Source of the DNA: Craterostigma plantagineum
Taxonomy: Eukaryota > Streptophyta > Magnoliopsida > Lamiales > Linderniaceae
Length of the DNA: 64,000 nucleotides
Reading direction: 5' to 3'
Assembly: GCA_027422505.1 (NCBI GenBank)
Contig: JAPQWV010000001.1
Coordinates: 7,440,001 to 7,504,000 of the forward strand
This document shows, in pieces, positions 36,195-48,100 of the stretch. Below the pieces are notes generated by a model. The model saw nothing but the letters and a program-made list of their open reading frames with translations. It was not told the DNA's origin and searched no databases. Made by a program: the position numbers and the translations under genes. Each line of letters begins with the position of its first letter. The stretch's first letter is position 1.

Positions 36195-37755
36195 TGTTAG
36201 ATAAACGTATTTCACCACGTTTACCGTAGTATTTAATTGGGTTAAAATAGAGCTCTAGCCATCATTTTGTACATTATTCGCCATATTTACAATTCTTTTG
36301 ATATTGAAGAAGCTTAGGACGACTTTCGGGCGAACAGGAGCGAAAACGAGGCAAAACGGAGCCAAAAAAACGACGGAAGTCATGTGTCACGGACGTGACA
36401 CCCAGTGCATCAGGCCGTGACAGGAGACAGAAGACTATACTGCCGGAAGTCACGGTCGTGACACTTCTTGCACCAGGCCGTGACCCATAGCAGCAGCAAC
36501 ATTAGAAAATTCATATCTCTCAATCCAGATCTCGGATTGAGAATCCCTTCGGTCAGATTCAATACTGGCGAGTCTTCTATCTATGGTTAAAATTTCAGGT
36601 CAATTGGACATCGTTTACCCCTCCATCTGAAAGAAATACGAAACTGTCGCAAGGCTGGAAAGTGTCACGGCCGTGACACTTCTGCACGAGGCCGTGACGC
36701 ACGGCAGTGAGCTCCATTTTGTGCCCCGACAGTGTCACGGCCATGACGGACCATGTCCTAGGCCGTGGCAGTAGCGAAAGTCATTATAAAAGTCCGAATT
36801 CGACCCAAAAAGGGGGGACAACTACCAGTTATCAAACCTAATCCCTCAAGAGACGAAAAACAGCCGTAAATAACACAGAATTACATCCCGGAGCGCGAGA
36901 GACAGATCAACGATGCAATCACACCCAATTGAACGAAGAACGAAGATCATCACGCCAGCATCCATAATTCGCCAGTATTCAAGATCATGAGTCTTCCTTC
37001 TCTGTTCTCTATCTCTTTCGTTGTTTTCCCGTCTATTATGAGTAGCTAAATTCCTTATGTGTTTGGGATTAGATGAACGCTAGGTTATTTCGTATTTAAG
37101 ACATATGTTTATCGTGACTTGCGTATTCTGACTATTTATCGTTCTATGAATTTGTTTCTTCGCTTTAATATGTCTATGTGTTAAAGTGAATGTACGAAAA
37201 ATCGTTTACGGCGACAGCTAAACAACGATTAGGCCGTTCGTAGATGATAGGATTCGAGTATAGGGCGAAAGCAAATACTCGATCCTCGCCGTTAGTAATT
37301 ACTGAATTTTAGATCCCCGCGAGCGTTTAGGGCTACAGCGAACTCGTGAGTGGGTAGGAAAATTACTGCGATCTAGTCAAGAATCACGTAGGCACGATAT
37401 TTCATTGTCTTAGGCGATAATACCTAGCGGGATTCGAATCTCGAGCACATCTTTATTATCTGAAAACTCTCTTACCAGTTTTAGGCGTGTTCATTGAATC
37501 TCTAGTTGATTTAGGATTAATCTGTTAGGATAGTTCGTAACACCATCTGCGCACTTCATTTAGGCTAATATCGAGTCGATAGGTCACTACTAGTACTTGA
37601 TCTATTCCTCGTGTTCGATACTCGTTTACTCACTTTACTGCACTACAAACGATAGGTCCACTGCCTATCGCACGTTGGTGATAGTAATTAGGTATTCGTT
37701 TTATATTATCACTTGTCGCACTTGCAAATCACATTAGCACACCACGTGTCGATCA
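36195..37755 (+). repeat. Complete 3' LTR, 1561 bp
   Basis: It begins tgttagataaacg after the PPT and ends gtcgatca. The last 357 bp are shared with the truncated 5' LTR. Its first half has the GTCACGGCCGTGAC repeats. Confidence 0.85.
36384..36770. repeat. Four palindrome-headed repeats in the LTR
   Basis: Units of about 38 bp near 36384, 36448, 36661 and 36731 each have a palindrome close to gtcacggccgtgac, a short spacer with tgca, and a second half-site ggccgtgac. They lie in the first third of the LTR, where promoter sequence is expected. Confidence 0.75.
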
Positions 37756-38809
37756 AGATCTCTTTCGATAATTTTTGGCATCGAACTATTTTTTACTACA
37801 TAAAATCGAAGCGTTACTTAGATTATCTAAAGTGGTACTAAAAGTACAGTATCTTTTACTAAATAAACAATAAAAGTTACTCTGTTTTCCATTATGTGGT
37901 TTTACACCCTAAACCCTAAACCGTAAACCCTAAACCCGGCACGACGACCATTAGCGTTTCGATCTTATTACACGTTTCGAGATTGAAAATTGGTAATCTA
38001 TTATAGGAGCATTGCTGCCTATAATGATGAATTTTCTGTCTAGGGAAACAGGGGGGATGGTCGGGTGGAGGGTTCAAGAAGGGTTCATTGAACCCTTCTC
38101 AGGGTGCAAAATAGGAGGATCACAGGCAATCGAAACGCTAATGATTACCATATGACAGTGTTGCGCTGAAACAAGACACTTCCTTTCATTTGGATAACAA
38201 ACAATCTTGTATTGAGTACCATATGATGTCTATCTAGAAACAAATGATGTCGCAGAAGTAACACATCATTCAAAAACAATACCGAACCCTAACCCTAAAC
38301 CCTATATGACAATTATAACCGTTTTGCGCTGAAAAAATACTTCCTTTCATTGGATAACAAACAGTTTTGTATTGAGTATTATATGGTGTCTATTTAGTAA
38401 CAAATGATGTCGCAAAAGTAACACATCATTCAAAAATAATACCGCCTCCTATAACACATTAACAAATGATGTCGCAGAAGTATCACACATTTCAAAAATA
38501 ATACCGCCTCCTATAACACATTAATCCATATGGTACTCAATACAAGACTGTTTGTTATTCAAATAAAAGGAAGTGTTTTTTAGTGCAAAACTGTTATAAT
38601 TGTCTGGAAACTTGTTATCGGATCATTTAGGTATCCAGCGTAATTTTGGCATATGTCAGGGTTAAATATGTCTTTTCGCATCATTTTAGGGCCTGGCCAC
38701 TGAATTTTTCGAAAAGTTGGTTCTTAATACTAAAGCCCATTGTAGTGGGGCCTGAACCCAAATTCAAACATATTAATAGGGCCTGAACTTGAATTAGCCC
38801 TTGTTTAAT
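37756..38809. mobile_element. Partial MULE derivative (right arm)
   Basis: From about 37790 to 38809 it parallels 39200-40233: telomere-like ccctaaa words (37909-37940), tagcgtttcgatcttattac, a hairpin region (38200-38615), then gacatatgtcagggttaaa and terminal gggcctgaacttgaattagc. Its left end is missing at the retroelement LTR. I could not identify a TSD. Confidence 0.65.
38310..38615. repeat. Hairpin-forming inverted repeat
   Basis: The left arm acaattataaccgttttgcg...tcttgtattgagta is followed by its reverse complement (tggtactcaatacaagac...aactgttataattgt). Direct copies of aacaaatgatgtcgca lie between the arms. Confidence 0.75.
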
Positions 38810-38905
38810 AGATTTGAGTGAGAGAGATTGTTTGATAACTTAAATTATATTGATTTTATAATTTATTTATGTGAATGAGGAGTTGGTTTTTTGTGGTTTA
38901 ATTTA

Positions 38906-40233
38906 GGGGAAATTTTGTGTCAGGCCCCAGAATATTTTAAAATTAGGGATCAGGCCCTGTCAGACATTTTTTTAGTTTTAAGGACCTCTTTTTTGAAAAA
39001 TTGAGTAAAAAGGACCGAAAACTGTGATTTGACGAAATTACCCTTAATAAAAGTGATTTCTGAATGGTATTTGACGTCAGTTTTATGTTACACAGTTATA
39101 CTGATTTGTTACACATTTATACTGATTTGTTACTGTAACAACCACAAGTGTTACTTTAACGTCATAAGACGTTACTTATCGACAGTAAAATGTTATTAAC
39201 AGACATATTTATTACATCGAACTATAGAACCCCATTTTTCACACAGATCGAGCGCAATCGATTGTTAACACCTTGTTTTGTTTTCCATCATGCGGTATTA
39301 CACCATAAACCCTAAACCGTAAACCCTAAACTCAATGCGACGACCATTAGCGTTTTCTATAAAAGATCGAATCATTCGCGTTTCGATCTTATTACACATT
39401 TCGAGATTGAAAATTGGTAACCCATTATAGGAGCATTGCTCCCTATATGATGAATTTTCTGTCTAGGGAAACATGGGGCAGATGGTCGGGTGGAGAGGTC
39501 AAGAACAATTATAACTGTTACATAATTATACTGATTTGTTACCGTAAAAACCTTAAGTGTTATTTTAACGTCATAAGACGTTACTTATCGACAGTAAAAT
39601 GTTATTAACAGACATATTTATTACATCGTACTATCGAACCCCATTTTTTCCACTGATCGAGCATTGCTCCCTATAATGATGAATTTTCTGTCTAGGAAAA
39701 CATGGGGATGGTCGGGTGGAGGGTTCAAGAACAATTATAACAATTTTGCGCTGAAAAAAACACTTCCTTTCATTTAGATAACAACAGTCTTGTATTGAGT
39801 ACCATATGACGTCTATTTAGTAACAAACGAAGTCGCAAAAGTACCACATCATTCAAAAATAATACCAATTCTTGCAGTAACACATTAACAAATGATGTTG
39901 CAGGAAGCGGTATTATTTTTGAATATTGTGTTACTTCTGTGACGTCATTTGTTGCTAAATAGACGACATATGGTACTCAATACAAGACTGTTGTTATCCA
40001 AGTGAAAGAAAGTGTTCTTTTTCTGCGCCGAACTGTTATAATTGGCTGGAACGGATTATTTAGGTATACAACGTAATTTTGACATATGTCAGGGTTAAAC
40101 ATGTCATTTTGCGTCATTTTAGGGCCTGACAGCTTAGTTTTTCAAAAAGTTGGTCCTTTATCCTAAATGAAATTCGAATGGGGCCTGAACCAAAAGTTAA
40201 AAATGTTACTAGGGCCTGAACTGTAATTAACCC
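38906..40233. mobile_element. Non-autonomous MULE, 1328 bp, 9-bp TSD
   Basis: The ends are ggggaaattttgtgtcaggc and the inverted gggttaattacagttcaggc. A perfect 9-bp duplication TTTAATTTA flanks it (38897-38905, 40234-40242), as expected for Mutator-like elements. The interior has GTTAC words, telomere-like aaaccctaaac at 39302-39330, and a long inverted repeat at 39735-40045. No protein is encoded. Confidence 0.88.
39735..40045. repeat. Hairpin-forming inverted repeat inside the MULE
   Basis: An arm running from acaattataacaattttgcg to tattcaaaa-like sequence is mirrored by gaagcggtattatttttgaa...actgttataattggc. It matches the hairpin at 38310-38615. Confidence 0.75.
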
Positions 40234-40242
40234 TTTAATTTA

Positions 40243-40620
40243 TTTATGAGGAGGTGTTTTTTGGAGTGGTTTGATGGAGCGGTTTAAACAACTCATCAAA
40301 CGTGTTTAGTCATTGAATTAAAAAAAATTATTTTATTTTTGGCTATAAATAGGCCATTAAGTCTAACTAGAAAACACAGGAAATAAAAGAAGAAAAATAA
40401 GAAAATAATTCCTAAAATATTGTCTCTGCTATCGTTCTTATTCCGTTCGTAGTCGGTGTCATTTTTGTGCTAAACGAACACCAAGTTGTTCGAAGTATCT
40501 TGGGAAATAGACGCTCGTTAAAACCTATAGCACATACGTAAGGGAGCGAATCTATTTTAAGGACACATACGTAAGGGAGCGAATCTATTTTAAGGAAATT
40601 GTGTGCGACACAATCTTCGA

Positions 40621-40666
<46 letters not shown>

Positions 40667-41077
40667 CCGGCCAACAGAGATTCAATTCATTCTTCGGCTC
40701 TTAGTTTTTCATTTCGCCTTGTCTAGAAGATTTCACACAACACACATAGCGAGTGTTTGGGTAATATAATAATTAAGAAGACCAATTTGTAGAGATGATG
40801 AGGTGGCTGGTAACTAATTAATGAGAGCTAATCCTACGAATATTTTTATGTCATATTAATATATTGCTATTTGAGGAATTTGGTTCGATAAGTATGCGAA
40901 GACAAACATATGTGAAGTCCGTTGGCTTGGGCACTGTTACCTACTGTCACAAAACCCATTCTCGTGGTCCAAGTTATGTCCATTTAATTTGTATGGCGAT
41001 ACGATTAAAAATTGGAGGAGGCAGCGTACCCATTAAGGCACGGGGTGCCTATAGATTCTTTTTGTCTGACATATTGT
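40243..41077. other. Intergenic DNA with short repeats
   Basis: No gene. It contains a 33-bp direct repeat (acatacgtaagggagcgaat..., starting 40532 and 40565) and a (TA)n run at 40624-40662. Confidence 0.5.
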
Positions 41078-41086
41078 TTAATTTTA

Positions 41087-41396
41087 GGGGCTTTTTCAAT
41101 TCAGCCTCCATTCAAGTTTAAAAATCCAGTTCAGTCTAAAGCAATTAGTTTTAAGGGCCCGATTTCTCATACCACTTCATTGGTCTGCGGTACCACTTAT
41201 TTGTTCTGCAGTACCACTTCTTTGTTATGCAGTACCACATAATTGTTCTGTAGTACCACTTAATTGTTGTGCAATACCACTTCATTTTTTACCGATAAAG
41301 TGGTATGAGAAATCGGATCCTTAAAACTAATTGCTTTTTCTGATATGGGCTGAACTCTATTTTTAAACTTGAATGGGGCTGAATCATAATTAACTC
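41087..41396. mobile_element. Mini-MULE, 310 bp, 9-bp TSD
   Basis: Inverted ends of about 110 bp share attcaagtttaaaaat, agcaattagttttaag and gatttctcataccactt. A perfect TTAATTTTA duplicates at 41078-41086 and 41397-41405. The loop holds about five 22-bp units of the form cagtaccactt.nttgttctg (41168-41285). Confidence 0.9.
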
Positions 41397-41405
41397 TTAA
41401 TTTTA

Positions 41406-41849
41406 TTCTGATCATATTAATTTCGTACACATGTCTTCATTAAAGCTAGACGTATTATGCATTAAATTTTGATTCGTACGCCAGAAAATCACTCTCTCAA
41501 CAACGGGACTTACCCGAACCATGTCAATATGTCCAAAGTCAACATGTCCCAAATCTACCTAAAATCAACGACCATGAAGTTTGAACACTCTGTTGACACT
41601 CCCGCTCAATTATAAATATCCTTAAGCCAGTGCAAGTGAATGAGATTTTGGATCACCGAAATAATTAAATTTAATAAAATAAATTCAGGAGTAACTTAGC
41701 TGTGCATGTTATGTTATTCACTAACATCTCTTCAATACGTGGGAATAATAACATCTAGTGGAAAACCAAACCACAAAATTAAATTAGGAAAAAAAAAAAA
41801 GGAAAAAGAAGAGAACTAACATAGCCAGCGAGTTTTACTTACAAGGCAC
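41406..41849. other. 3' flank of the CTLH gene
   Basis: Non-coding, AT-rich; it probably includes the 3' UTR. No distinct element was recognised. Confidence 0.4.
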
Positions 41850-44800
41850 CTACGCAAATAATTGCTGAATGACAGTTTCTGGATTCCCATTGTACTGTGC
41901 AAGGAGATGAATAGCATCTGCTCTGGGCAGAGCAAGAAATTCCTGCAAAACAGTAGTACCAATAAATAAATAAATGCAAATCCAACTTTTCCATAGCATT
42001 ATAATAACATAAATAAGAAAGAAAAAAAAAAGGAATCAGCAATTTTTACCATAACTTTGAGGATTGCATTCTCATCGCATACCCCAGCTGTAGCTGCATC
42101 GCCACTCGCTGATATTTGACTCGGGCTGATGCTCCCATCTTCGTGGGAAGTTGTTGTTTTCAGCGAGCCTTGGGTGCAACTATCTGCATTAGAGGTGGAT
42201 CTATGAACGTCGGAATCTCCAAGTAAAGGGCCGACAACTTCTTTAAGAGAGTTTATACGCAAAAGCCCTTCGAACTGATCTTTGCACATTTGGATTTTGA
42301 ACCATTCCGTGTGAGTGTGGAGAGTCGCCCTGATGATCTTCATCAGCTGCGGTTCCTCGATACCCAACCTCCTCCCAACAGCAACCTACAAACATTTTAA
42401 AAGTAATTACTCCCAACAGAATGAATCTCAAGTATCATAGTTCATCAGAAGTAGAGTCAGATATCTGATCTACAAGAACTTCAATTACGAGATATAAACC
42501 AAAACCTATAAACCTACATGGAGGGAGAGAGGGAGATAGAGAGAGAGAGATAGAGCAGCTACGCTTGAATTTAATAAAAACAAAAAGGCACATGCAAATT
42601 TTGCGATAAATGGTAGACGAAGAAGGGAGAATGAATAGTTAGCCAGGAAAACAGTGTTATATGGAACATGTCTGACCTGTAGTGAAGTTGAGAGGGCATC
42701 TAACGGCACTTGTTTAACAATCGGTTCTTCCTGAGGTCTGAGTAAAGCAAACAAAGTCTCTTTCAATGGCTTAACCAAAGCTTGGTCTTTAGCCGCCAAG
42801 GGTCCTAAATAGGACGTAGCAACTTTCAGAGCACTGGAATAATCACCCGCAGCTACAAGCTTAAAGAATTCAACCTGGAATCACCAACATACGATTCGTA
42901 TGGTTAAAATTCTGAAGAACTTGAATAACACAAACCATCAGTATCTGTTAAGCTCAAGTAGGCTAACAGAAAAGAGAACCTGCTTCAGCTGAAAGAGTAG
43001 GATAGGGTTTTCAGCAAAGAAGTCGGGAAACAAGCTAGAGATCTCTCCAACAACCTCCTCGGCCATCCCTCTGCACGTTAAATCCTTCACCCCCAGGATC
43101 AGCTCATACTTCTCAACCCTATTCTTTGGCATTGGTGTCGAGGGTGATCTTTTATGATCCTGTGAAGCTCAATAGTCCGATAAATGTTTCAAAATTGAAA
43201 GCATCAGAAACTAAGATTATATACCTCTTTTATAGTGTTGGTGGCATCATCAATGGATTCACTAGTCTCAAACTTCCAGTTTCTTGTGATGGAGTCAGAG
43301 AAATTGTCAAAGTTACCATCTCTGCTCCTCCATCGCTTTCGTTTTCCTCTTTCACTAGTCCTACAACTTCTGGCTAATTGAGTGATTTTGCTGTCTTCTT
43401 GTTGCAACATGCCACTGGTGCTGCAGTCTTCATTAAGATTGATAGTGATGCGTGGACAACGTACATCCAGATCCATGTCAGTGTTTCTTGAGTTCAACAT
43501 ATCTGTTCTACTTTCTATAGAATCTTGTGCGTGTGTATTGCTTACTGATATACAACTGTCAGAGCCAACTGAATAATTTCCAGATAAACTAAAGGCTGCC
43601 TCCAGTTGGTCAGAAGTCGTAATTCCAGACGTGGCTTGCGAGTCTGATTAGTCAATTGAAGAAGGAGGAATTAAAATTACAGGTCAAACATCGGTAAATT
43701 TATAGATTGATGGCTACTATAGGGAGTCACCTTCACCACAGATTGAAGAGATTGGGTCCACAATGCCCCTGTAAATGCAATACTCGTGAACCAGTTCATC
43801 AAGCAGAGACATGTCTAGTCTCATTCGGCAAAGTTCATTCTGCACAAACCAAGAAAGGCAGTTTAAACAGAAAAGTAAGACTGCCTAAAAAATTACGATT
43901 TCTAAGTAATAAAGGGAATAATAAACTAACATAATCCATAGACTTAAAATTTATGCCCTTTAACTCGGCTACCAAGGAAAATAGAGGCAAATCAGATTAT
44001 AATATGGAGGAAACTTCAGATTGTAAAGAATTATGATTATGTAATATACTGCCAGCAGTAGCATTGAAAGACAAGACTGCATGCAGAGCATTCAAATCCT
44101 GGGATAAAGGGAAGTCCACGAATATATTGATTATCACACGGAGGAGAATAAAAATCAAAATTGTAAACAAATTAAACTTATGTAACCCGACCTGAAATGC
44201 TGCGTCCCTGTCACCCTTGGCAAACTTCAAGCTCTCAACTGCACTCTGCCTTGGGAGATCCACAGCATGAGCAAGGGCTTGTATGTCCACCTACAAAAAA
44301 TTCAAGTTCATTGCTATAAAAGTGACCAACTTTCAGAGCTGCCAGCTGTCCAATATATTGATGTAAATATTCCTTTAGGTAACTTAGGCACACCTCATCA
44401 AAAGAAGGTATTTCATATAAACTCTCTTGTAATGGTGCAGGGGGGTCGCGGTCTTCAAATAGCAACGTCTTGGTAATATTTTCGATGGATGATGGAACTC
44501 CTTGACGAAGGCAAAACCCCTTGTGTATGCTGTGTGTCCATGTTTATTGGAAGTAGTTGTTAAACATTATGTTCTTTGAGAAAAGGCTGTCAAAAGGTCT
44601 CATTATAAAAGAGACCGAATGCAGACAAATAATTAAGGAAGAAATATGAGTGCTACCTTATTAAATATCGTAACATCATGGAAAGAATAGGATCATATGC
44701 GCGTAGATGGGCTCGTAAAACAGAAGATAGTAGACCCGCAATCTCAGACCTTCTCTTCTCAGACCACTGCAAAAGTATTAGAGGGTATAAACATTCTGCA

Positions 44801-46126
44801 ACCTCGATAAGGTGTAAATGATATCTTTATTTGATAATTTATTCCAGAAATGGTTGTGAGCTTTACCGCCTATTAGATACACGAGTCAAACTCAGGAATG
44901 TAAAATCTTCAACAAGATATGAAGACGATGTGGACTTGTAAAAAAACAATATGAAAATGACAAGAAAAAAACACACTTCTGCCTCCAAAATATATTATGT
45001 TGGAACGTTGAGACAACTATAATGTAAGCCAACACATTAAAAACAAATTTTAACAAACTCATCATTCAACGTAAACAACCGATATCAAACGAAGTGGTGG
45101 AGTAATGACTCAATTCAACATACACCCACATATATACATTCTTGACATACCTCATTTACAACTGGCGAAGTCTGATCATCTTTGTTATAAATTAAGGCCA
45201 GCAGAACATGCTTAAATTCCTCATATGCTTCCTTCACTCACAAGAAAAAGAAGTGAATAATCCACTTGTAAACAACACTTGGGCTGACAAACTACCAAAG
45301 AAACAAACCATATTCCTCGAAAAGCAGTGTGAAAAGTGCGAAAGAGAAATAGAAATAGCAAGTCGTAAATGCATACAAATAAGACAAAAAAGAGTATCTC
45401 TCTCTAACTCTCTCTGTCACACACACAGCACAAATATTCTCGCATCAAACCCGAACCTATGAGAAATAGCAACTATAAACTGACAATCAAGGTTAAGTTT
45501 CGAAATTAATAGATGCGCACAAATCGCGAATCCCCATATAAGTCGATATAAATAATTAATAAATTGCATATCCAAACAGACAACTGCTAATCCAATACTG
45601 TCATCTAGCCTCACATTCAGATTTCTTTGAATTAATGAGGAAGAAGAAGAAAACTGAAATGAACACCACATACCGGATAGGCATCAAGCGCACAGGGCGC
45701 AAGTGAAGTCCGCGCACATTCAATGGCGGAATTTCGATCCTCGTTAGTCCCTCTCCGCAACAACTCAATAAATTTCTACAGCCACCACCAACAATAAGAC
45801 GGACAAAGAAACACATTACCTTCTTCGAAAAATCAAGCAATCTGAACTCAAATAATGAGACCTTTCGAGAGAAAGCGTGAAACCTGTTTCTGCAGACGAA
45901 ACAAAAGGCGGTGGTCATCGAGTACGCCAGGCTCATGCTCCTGCAACAATCTGATCGCCGAGTCAATGTCACCGAGTTCGATCGAGAGCCTCGTCTGACG
46001 AATCAAAAGACGCCATCGGTACGACGACGACGAGCACTTGTCGTCGTCCTCGATTAACCGCTCCGACTTGGCAAAGTCTATCGCGAGAGCATCGAGCGCT
46101 TCCCAATTCACTGGCGTCGTCTCCAT
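41850..46126 (-). CDS. CTLH/CRA-domain protein (At5g66810-like)
   Basis: Twelve exons join in phase to 701 aa: 46126-45884, 45775-45674, 45231-45151, 44766-44657, 44529-44394, 44290-44192, 43839-43731, 43643-43225, 43159-42980, 42874-42677, 42385-42050, 41942-41850. Residues about 45-115 form a CTLH motif (SIELGDIDSAIRLLQEH...LLFRLQKQKFIELL), followed by a CRA-like region (CALDAYPEAYEEFKHVLLAL). Proteins with CTLH/CRA act as scaffolds in RanBPM/GID-type ubiquitin-ligase complexes; plant members like this are annotated as Ran-binding-protein-in-MTOC-like. A Ser/Thr-rich variable segment with a basic GKRKRWRSR patch sits mid-protein. The C-terminus EFLALPRADAIHLLAQYNGN is conserved and UBA-like. 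All sites are GT-AG. The 5' end of exon 1 is also the left border of an 8.8-kb tandem duplication. Confidence 0.9.
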
Positions 46127-46875
46127 TCGGAATTGGTTTTCTAGAAAAATCTCCTTATGCAATTGCTTTCTCGATCGATTGCTTTCGATAAGCAATTGAG
46201 TTTTATATTATTAATTGGGAAGATTAGTAATTTATTTTTCCTGGTTTTTTATTTGTTAATCAGAAATGGTAACAAGTGGCTAGAAACGAGCGATAACAAC
46301 GGAAGGCGGCGAAATTCGTCGAAGGGAAAGTGAGACGCCACGTCAGCCTTCTTTCAGATCAATTTAGATTTTCAGTTAATTGCAAATTAAGCGGAAAAAT
46401 CGATTACAGACTATCGATTGTGGACAGATAATAAAAGGGAGTTACTATTTACCGCCCTTTTTACTTGTTACAACCCCTAAAGGGTTGAAAAAAGACGTTT
46501 ATGCCCTTAGGTTATTTAAATTAATTTAAAAAGGTAAAATATAATAAAAAGTAAGAATTTTCTTTAAAATTCTACACGACGCAACACTTTTCAAATCACA
46601 CAACCAAATTAAACAAAAAAACAGAGAACTTTGCAAATCGTAATGGAGCGAGGACAAGGAAAGGGAAAGGGAAAGGGGGTCCTGTCACGATTGGTAAGAA
46701 AACTGTCGTAAGTTCATTCGTATGTAGATAGATTGTCGAAAACGGGTCGAATTAGGCTCAAAACGGGCGATCGGACGCGAAATAGGGCGAAAACGGCACG
46801 ACCAAATCGAAATTTCGGTTGGCCAAGTCGCAACCAAAACGTGATTTCGGTCGGTCAAGACACGACCGAAATCAG

Positions 46876-47747
46876 ATTTGTGATGGTTTCGCTTGCGCAG
46901 CACTCATTTCCTCTACGACCTTCTTTGCCTGGCTGCTTAACCCACTCGTCTGGCGGTGTCCCTCGGGATAATGTATCAGAGGGTGATTGTGCATGGATTT
47001 TTCAGGTGGACCCGTACGAATGAACCATTCCTTAGTAGCTGGATCTTGCTGGGCTATGACTACGAACGGACACCTGCACTTGTTAGACTTCGACAGCCTC
47101 TCCAATTCATCCTCCTTGCCTCTATAACGTTCTCCGCGAGAACATCTAATCAATTTTTTTGTTCCTAATTTCTTGTGCGACGAAATTATCACCTCGAAAC
47201 CAAGACCAATAGCGACGCCTTTCGCCCAGTTAATGGCTTCCACGTCGGTTGGAAATCGTCCTCCTTCGCGAAAATGCCTACTGTAGTTTATCCCGTCGCC
47301 CGTGGAATCCTCCGGGACACTCTCCAAGTCTGACCACAAAAAAAATAAAAAAAAATTAAACAACCGAAATCAAATTTCGGTCCCCCTAAGAGGCGACCGA
47401 AACGATATTTCGGCCACCTCTGTCGTAGCTGAAACCGGATCTCGGCCGCGACAGTCCTAGCCGAATCCAAATTTCAGCTACGACAGTCGCGGCCGAACTA
47501 GAATTTCGGTCGCCCTCTTGGGCGACCGAAATTGATTTTCGGTCATCACAAGGGTTGACCGAAATTGTTGTTCGGTCACCCCTTGTGTTGACCGAAATTA
47601 TGTTTCGGTCGGGCCGAAATTTTCGCTCGAATCCGACCGTTTTCCGAGAATTCACGTCTATAAAAACGAAATTTACGAGAATTTGCTTACCATCCGTGCC
47701 AATAGACGCTTTCTTTTGACTTTTCCTTTCCCAAATAGACGATTCAT
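46876..47747 (-). pseudogene. FAR1-like N-terminal fragment of the MULE transposase (block A)
   Basis: Exon 1 starts at ATG 47747 and exon 2 at 47329, both mirrored in block B at 62166 and 61748. Exon 1 has lost one base in an A-run relative to block B (GGGAAAGG against GGGAAAAGG), so it is frameshifted. Exon 2 keeps FPTDVEAINWAKGVA, CSRGERYRG and HNHPLIHYP. It is cut where the deletion begins. Confidence 0.8.
47365..47645. repeat. Palindromic ATTTCGGTC array (block A, minus-gene intron 1)
   Basis: About seven units of roughly 36-40 bp with gaccgaaat...atttcggtc dyads, nearly identical to 61785-62055. Confidence 0.8.
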
Positions 47748-48100
47748 TGCGATTTGAACGTTTTTTTTTGTTTTGTTTGAGTCTGATTTGAATGTTTAAT
47801 TGCTATATGAAAATTGTTGTCTGGAAAAGGACTTTAAATAAAAAATTTAATTCAAAAGGGCAATTTTGTCTTTTTTAGCCCTTTAGGGGGCGGTGACTAG
47901 GAAAAAGGGGGCGGTGAATAGCAATTAAAAACTACTATTATATTAAAGAACTTGGGAAAGTAAGTGAGTTAATGACATGTTAGAATTTTATATTTAAACA
48001 TACATGGGATTTCTATTTCATTCATTTTAAAATATTTGGAAACAAAAAACATTAAACATTTTTATCAGGAAGTAATCTCCATATAATGTCGTCCTGATCC

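Larger units (their letters stand above)
31321..37755 (+). mobile_element. Athila-like gag-protease-only LTR element (TR-GAG-like)
   Basis: It has a truncated 5' LTR (31321-31677), PBS (31684), a gag-protease frame (31866-34487), a 1.7-kb non-coding stretch, PPT (36183) and a complete 3' LTR (36195-37755). There is no reverse transcriptase, RNase H or integrase between protease and PPT. It therefore fits the terminal-repeat-with-GAG class of non-autonomous elements. The 5' LTR is cut about 1.2 kb short where it meets the upstream end of the Ulp1 gene, so no TSD can be read. Confidence 0.85.
46443..47921. mobile_element. Internally deleted PMD/OTU MULE (block A)
   Basis: It keeps both inverted ends (actatttaccgccc... 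and ...gggggcggtgaatag), the PMD first exon, part of one palindrome array, the FAR1-like exon and the second array. At 46873-46880 (cagattt|gtgatgg) it jumps over 5.6 kb that are present at 55681-61294. Confidence 0.85.

Noticed and set aside
15054..38809. One MULE spanning from 15054 to the end at 38809
   Set aside because: The end motifs are related, but the 9-bp flanks (attttagaa and ttgtttaat) differ, so they are not shown to be ends of the same insertion.
37909..39330. Telomere repeats
   Set aside because: Only two to four degenerate CCCTAAA words per site, inside MULE copies. This is not a telomere or a long interstitial tract.
44030..44110. Extra exon between exons 6 and 7 of the CTLH gene
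   Set aside because: There is an acceptor-like tatcccag and an open stretch, but the flanking exons join in phase to a family-typical FQ|NELCRMRLD and no good donor follows.
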